Shown here: positions 4,949-8,422 of the stretch, one piece after another
Position numbering within the stretch: the first letter of the stretch is position 1
Layout: every line of letters starts with the position of its first letter
Assembly: GCA_021828575.1 (NCBI GenBank)
Contig: JAJZEL010000077.1
Location: 1-8,422, forward strand
DNA length: 8,422 bases
Source of the DNA: Pseudomonadota bacterium
Lineage (GTDB): Bacteria; Pseudomonadota; Gammaproteobacteria; Burkholderiales; Ferrovaceae
Direction of reading: 5' to 3'
Notes under the pieces: model-generated
What the model saw: only the letters and a program-made list of their open reading frames with translations
What the model was told of the DNA's origin: nothing
Databases searched by the model: none
Program-made: the position numbers and the translations under genes

Positions 4949-6665
4949 CCAGCGTCACCTGCCGCCAGGTGGGTCGCCCATGATTGCACTGGTCGGCACG
5001 CTCCACCACTTCCATCTGGCGCAACAAGGCATTCATTTCCGCCACCGTCAACTGACGATTGGCGCGAACAGCCGAACGACAAGCCATCCCGGCCAGCAGT
5101 TCATGGTTTTTTTCCTGCACCAGACGACTGTCCCCATACTCCAGCAACTCATTCAGCACTTCAGTCACGAGCTGGGACGGATCGCTATCGGAAAGGAGCA
5201 CAGGCATTGCACGGACCACGAGGGATTCCGGACCCGCAGGAGACACCTGGAACCCCAGCCTCAGCAACAGGGACGCATGAGATTCCAGAGTAGCCACCAG
5301 GGTTGTGGATGCATTGAAGGCTGAAGGCAAAAGAAGCGGTTGGGAAGCCATCTGTTCATCCTGCAACCAGGATTTCTTCAGTGTCTCGTACAGGATCCGT
5401 TCATGAGCTGCATGCATGTCCACCAGAATAAGACCTGCCTGATTCTGGGCAAGTATGTATATGCCGTGCAACTGGGCCAGGGCATAACCCAGGAGGGGAA
5501 CTTCCTGGGGAACGTCCGCATACGCTGGAGCCGGAGAAGGCACCGTCACGCCCCGCGCACTCAACGGACCGAACAATGCCGAATGGAATGCATCCGGTTC
5601 ATGGATGGCCAGGGGCCGTTGCAATGTCAAGGCAGGGTCCTGCCGCCCTCCCCGTTCCTGTGCTGCTTCAGGTACCCGGAGACCGGATGCCAGCACCTTG
5701 CTCACCGCCTGAAAAACAAAACGGTGAACAGCCTGTGCTTCCCGAAAACGCACTTCGGTTTTGGCGGGATGCACATTCACATCCACCATGGATGGATCCA
5801 TGGTCAGAAAAAGCACATAGGCCGGATGACGCTGGTGGTGGAGCACGTCCTGGTATGCCTGACGCAACGCATGCGCCAGAAGCCTGTCACGCACAAACCG
5901 TCCGTTCACGTAGAGGTACTGCGCATCCCGTGATGCGCTGGAATAGGCAGGCCGGGCCACCCAACCCTGCAGCCGGAGTCCTGACGCCTGTTCATCCAGG
6001 CCGCTTGAGGCCACAAAAAATGCCTCGCCTGCAATGACGCGTACGCGCGTTTCCAACGGAACAACCGGCCAATGGCGCAAGGGTTTTCCATTGTGTGTCA
6101 ACCTGAATGCCACCTGTGGAAACGAGAGGGCCAGACGCTTCATCAGCTCGTCGCAATGCCCGAACTCCGTGGATTCCGATTTAAGGAATTTCCTTCTTGC
6201 CGGGGTTTCGGAAAACAATCCGGATACCGTCAGTGTGGTACCGGTACCCCGTGCGGCAGGAATCGCCTGTTCGAGGCGTCCACCCCTTGAACGCAGAGCG
6301 CTGGCGCGCGCAGCGCCTTCTGCACGACTGACGATTTCCACAGTAGACACCGCTGCCAGACTGGCCAGGGCCTCTCCCCGGAAACCCAGGCTGGATACCT
6401 TCTCCAGATCCTCCAGTGTGTGGATCTTGCTGGTGGCATGGGAAGCAAGGGCCAGAGGCAAATCGTCAGTTTCAATGCCATGCCCGTTATCTTCCACACG
6501 GATGAGGCGAACGCCTCCTTCCTCCAGAAAAACCGAGATGTCAGTGGCACCCGCGTCCAGTGCATTCTCCACCAGTTCCTTCAGGGCCGAAGCAGGGCGC
6601 TCAACCACTTCACCCGCAGCAATCTGGGCAATCAGGACGTCATTCAGCGGAAAAATGCGACTCAT
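4914..6665 (-). CDS. mutL: DNA mismatch repair protein MutL
   Basis: MutL links mismatch recognition by MutS to strand incision. The 583-residue protein has an N-terminal GHKL ATPase: E33 in LVENALDAGA (31-40) as the general base, DNGHGI (59-64), HATSKI (76-81), GFRGEAL (94-100), YVNGRFVRD (252-260) and VNVHPAKTEVRF (296-307). A proline/alanine-rich linker covers about 330-390. The C-terminal dimerisation domain carries an intact-looking metal-dependent endonuclease site: DMHAAHERILYE (416-427, family pattern DQHAxxExxxxE with Met for Gln), ACRSAVRA (528-535) and CNHGRPT (560-566). This is the MutL type of organisms lacking MutH, so the protein is probably the nicking enzyme itself. The ATG overlaps the amiC stop as ATGA; the stop lies within the predicted miaA start region. 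Confidence 0.97.
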   Translation of the reverse strand: MSRIFPLNDVLIAQIAAGEVVERPASALKELVENALDAGATDISVFLEEGGVRLIRVEDNGHGIETDDLPLALASHATSKIHTLEDLEKVSSLGFRGEALASLAAVSTVEIVSRAEGAARASALRSRGGRLEQAIPAARGTGTTLTVSGLFSETPARRKFLKSESTEFGHCDELMKRLALSFPQVAFRLTHNGKPLRHWPVVPLETRVRVIAGEAFFVASSGLDEQASGLRLQGWVARPAYSSASRDAQYLYVNGRFVRDRLLAHALRQAYQDVLHHQRHPAYVLFLTMDPSMVDVNVHPAKTEVRFREAQAVHRFVFQAVSKVLASGLRVPEAAQERGGRQDPALTLQRPLAIHEPDAFHSALFGPLSARGVTVPSPAPAYADVPQEVPLLGYALAQLHGIYILAQNQAGLILVDMHAAHERILYETLKKSWLQDEQMASQPLLLPSAFNASTTLVATLESHASLLLRLGFQVSPAGPESLVVRAMPVLLSDSDPSQLVTEVLNELLEYGDSRLVQEKNHELLAGMACRSAVRANRQLTVAEMNALLRQMEVVERADQCNHGRPTWRQVTLDELDRWFMRGQ

Positions 6666-7915
6666 GGGGCCATGGCCAGCGGGGAAACGGACAGACCCGA
6701 CTGGATGGCCTTCGACTTGACCAGTGAGGGATGTGATGCCAGATAGTTCTTGAGGCCTTGCAATATGGCACCGGCCAGTTGATCCTGGTAGTCAGAGTCG
6801 TTCAGGCGGCGCTCCTCATGCGGATTCGTGATAAAAGCGGTTTCCACGAGAATGGACGGAATGTCGGGAGATTTCAGGACGGCAAATCCCGCCTGTTCCA
6901 CCACCCCCCTGTGCAAGGGATTGAGTTCTCCCAGAGACTGCAATACGTCACTGGCCATCTTGAGACTGTCATTGACGGTGGCGGTCTGGGACAGGTCGAA
7001 CAGGGTCTGCGCCAGATAGGTTTCCTTCCTGTTGATGTCGACACCCCCGATGAGATCGGACTCGTTCTCCCTTTTTGCCAGCCAGCGGGCGGCCACGGAT
7101 GTGGCACCCTTTTCCGACAGTGCGAAGACCGAAGAGCCCTGGGCATCGCTGTTGATATAGGCATCGGCGTGAATGGATACGAACAGGTTGGCATGCAGAC
7201 GACGAGCCTTGGCGGTCCTGCCCTGCAACGGAATGAAATAATCACCATCACGAATCAGCACGGCCCGGAGTCCGGGCTCTCCATTGATTTTTTCGGCCAG
7301 ACGGCGGGCGATGGCCAGGGTCACATTTTTTTCCTTGGTACCCTGTTCTCCGTGGGCTCCCGGATCCTCTCCGCCATGACCAGCATCCACGGCAACGACC
7401 ACAACGGGTGCAGTGGCTTCCCTGGAGGACGACACAGCAGGAACACTGGCTGGAGGCGATGCATTTTTCCGGTCATCAGGCACCGACGACCCTGCCGCTG
7501 GATACAAATCCAGCATCAGCCGATAGCCGTAGTCGGCCACCGGATCCAGGGGCGTGCTGGTGGCCTTGACGGGTTTTTTCAGGTCAAACACGACGCGAAC
7601 GGTACCCGGTCTGTTCACGGCCACCCGGATGCGCTGGACATAGGGATCGTCAGGGTTGAGCTCGGCAGGCATTGCCTGGAGCGCTGTCCCCACAGAAGCC
7701 TGGTCAAGGTCCAGCACCAACCGGTCCGGATGCTCCAGCGTGAACAACTGCGCATGCAACTGCCCGGCTGCCTCGAAAGTGATGCGGGTGTAGTCTGCCG
7801 AGGGCCACAGGCGAACGGAACGAATGTCCGCATCGCCCCAGGCCTGCATGCCACAGCAACACAGGGACAGGCAAAGCATAAACCTTCTCAGACCTTCTGC
7901 AACCGCTCCAGACAT
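6662..7915 (-). CDS. amiC: Periplasmic N-acetylmuramoyl-L-alanine amidase with AMIN domain
   Basis: A zinc amidase that cuts the muramic acid-L-alanine bond to split septal peptidoglycan at division. The 417 residues comprise a signal peptide (about 1-27), an AMIN targeting domain (about 29-137), a proline/serine linker (about 140-170), and an Amidase_3 domain (about 171-393). Zinc and catalytic residues fit the family: H180 in VDAGHGGEDPGA, E195 in GTKEKNV, H249 in SIHADA, and E358 in LVETAF. The insert around 280-335 corresponds to the autoinhibitory helix relieved by EnvC/NlpD-type activators. The ATG at 7915 has GAGGGAG ending 4 bases upstream, better than the alternative ATG 7879. It overlaps tsaE by 28 bp. 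The signal peptide has RR but not a full twin-arginine motif, and contains four cysteines. AmiB and AmiC cannot be told apart here; amiC follows the name common in related operons. Confidence 0.94.
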   Translation of the reverse strand: MSGAVAEGLRRFMLCLSLCCCGMQAWGDADIRSVRLWPSADYTRITFEAAGQLHAQLFTLEHPDRLVLDLDQASVGTALQAMPAELNPDDPYVQRIRVAVNRPGTVRVVFDLKKPVKATSTPLDPVADYGYRLMLDLYPAAGSSVPDDRKNASPPASVPAVSSSREATAPVVVVAVDAGHGGEDPGAHGEQGTKEKNVTLAIARRLAEKINGEPGLRAVLIRDGDYFIPLQGRTAKARRLHANLFVSIHADAYINSDAQGSSVFALSEKGATSVAARWLAKRENESDLIGGVDINRKETYLAQTLFDLSQTATVNDSLKMASDVLQSLGELNPLHRGVVEQAGFAVLKSPDIPSILVETAFITNPHEERRLNDSDYQDQLAGAILQGLKNYLASHPSLVKSKAIQSGLSVSPLAMAP

Positions 7916-8358
7916 GCCACTCCCTCAACCGTTCCTGCTGACACCGTCAGGTGCCTGCCCCCCCCGACCGGCTCGAGTTCCAGCCAGAGGTCCACTGGTG
8001 GCAACCAGCCCAAGGCGCGTTCAGGCCACTCCACAAAGCACAGGCTATGCGCATTGAAGTATTCCCCGAACCCTGCGTCATCGAGCTCATAAACACCATT
8101 GATTCGATAAAAATCAAAGTGATACAAGTATAATCTCGAAACTTCATAAATTTCAAGCAAGGCGTAAGTGGGGCTCTTGATGTGACCGGTCACACCAAGC
8201 CCCCGGAGCAGCGCCCGCACCAGCGTGGTTTTGCCCGCCCCCAGCGGACCCTTGAGTCCTATGACAAGCCCGGGGTTCAGGACCGCTGCGAGTTCCCCCC
8301 CCCAGGTTTCCGTGGCGCCCTGATCCGGCAATTTGGTTCGCAATGTTGACCCATCCAT
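7888..8358 (-). CDS. tsaE: tRNA threonylcarbamoyladenosine biosynthesis ATPase TsaE
   Basis: TsaE is the ATPase that, with TsaB and TsaD, completes threonylcarbamoyl transfer to A37 of ANN-decoding tRNAs (t6A). The 156-residue protein has the P-loop GPLGAGKTT (37-45), the switch-like SPTYALLEIYE (62-72), HFDFYRI (80-86), and FVEWPE (108-113), the Walker B-like motif of the family. Length is typical. The ATG at 8358 has GAGGG 7 bases upstream. It is the first complete gene of the run into amiC, mutL and miaA, and its 3' end overlaps amiC by 28 bp. Two long G runs occur in the coding strand: nine Gs at codons 19-22 and eight at codons 132-134, both potential slippage sites. Function is secure. 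Confidence 0.95.
   Translation of the reverse strand: MDGSTLRTKLPDQGATETWGGELAAVLNPGLVIGLKGPLGAGKTTLVRALLRGLGVTGHIKSPTYALLEIYEVSRLYLYHFDFYRINGVYELDDAGFGEYFNAHSLCFVEWPERALGWLPPVDLWLELEPVGGGRHLTVSAGTVEGVACLERLQKV
7958..7965 (-). repeat. Mononucleotide tract, eight G, in tsaE
   Basis: Eight consecutive G on the coding strand encode Gly132-Gly133-Gly134 near the C-terminus of TsaE, after all ATPase motifs. Slippage here would alter only the last 23 or so residues and the overlap with the amiC start region. Confidence 0.8.
8295..8303 (-). repeat. Mononucleotide tract, nine G, in tsaE
   Basis: Nine consecutive G on the coding (minus) strand span codons Trp19-Gly20-Gly21-Glu22 of tsaE. A one-base slip would shift the frame before the P-loop and abolish the enzyme. 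A sequencing miscall would have the same effect, but the frame is intact as given. Confidence 0.8.
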
Positions 8359-8368
8359 GGTGCAGCCC

Positions 8369-8422
8369 TCAGTGTCCTGTTTTCCCAGACTGGCGAGAAT
8401 AGGGGATGGCAGCCAATCCTAG
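8369..8422 (-). CDS. Possible C-terminal tail of an upstream gene, cut by the window edge
   Basis: One minus-strand frame is open from the right edge and reads LGLAAIPYSRQSGKTGH before a TGA at 8371-8369, 10 bp before the tsaE start. In E. coli the gene preceding tsaE is nnr (NAD(P)H-hydrate repair), whose family often ends with a GLxAS-type block, so LGLAA is suggestive but far too short to identify. The tail after it does not look conserved. The alternative, common in related bacteria, is a divergent queG starting at or beyond the right edge; an ATG at 8406 on the plus strand would begin MAANP. I cannot decide between a real gene end, a divergent start and plain intergenic DNA. Confidence 0.25.
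   Translation of the reverse strand, partial: LGLAAIPYSRQSGKTGH

Noticed and set aside
7853..7873. Lipoprotein lipobox in the AmiC signal peptide
   Set aside because: None of the four cysteines is preceded by the small residue required before the lipidated Cys.
6758..8092. 444-residue open frame on the plus strand opposite amiC and tsaE
   Set aside because: It lies entirely antisense to two well-supported enzymes with all their catalytic motifs. Its translation shows no recognisable domain and looks like the mirror of GC-rich codons.

Overview
This 8.4-kb window is a dense block of conserved chromosomal housekeeping genes from a Gram-negative proteobacterium. Lipid A and Kdo genes (lpxK, kdsB) require an LPS outer membrane. 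The order exbB-exbD-lpxK-Trm112-kdsB, with xseA divergent from exbB, is one I associate with Betaproteobacteria (Nitrosomonadales, Burkholderiales and relatives). That placement is inference, because no rRNA or other taxonomic marker is present. I see no mobile element, CRISPR array, tRNA, rRNA or obvious foreign island.

Left block (1-2413, minus strand): transcription would run exbB > exbD > lpxK > Trm112-like > kdsB, leaving the window inside kdsB. The genes overlap or sit within 3 bp of each other (ATGA at exbB/exbD, 3 bp exbD/lpxK, 20-bp overlap lpxK/Trm112, 2 bp Trm112/kdsB), so this looks like one translationally coupled operon. It pairs an inner-membrane proton-driven motor with two LPS-precursor enzymes.

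Middle (2414-2659): this is the only sizeable intergenic region, lying between the divergent exbB and xseA. It holds two near-perfect DnaA boxes arranged as an inverted repeat (2490-2512) and, about 50 bp away, an 80-bp tract of roughly 78% A+T. It is the most unusual part of the window. xseA (exonuclease VII large subunit) follows on the plus strand and converges on miaA, with a 27-bp overlap of the two coding ends.

Right block (3983-8358, minus strand): transcription would run tsaE > amiC > mutL > miaA, with overlaps of 28, 4 and 35 bp. This resembles the tsaE-amiB-mutL-miaA 'superoperon' of E. coli, combining t6A and i6A tRNA modification, septal murein hydrolysis and mismatch repair. The last 64 bases hold no identifiable gene, only a short open tail that may be the end of an upstream gene.

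I did not find a previously undescribed multi-gene system. The points worth a second look are the paired DnaA boxes, two long G tracts inside tsaE, the convergent xseA/miaA overlap, and small motif variants in MutL and the AmiC signal peptide.
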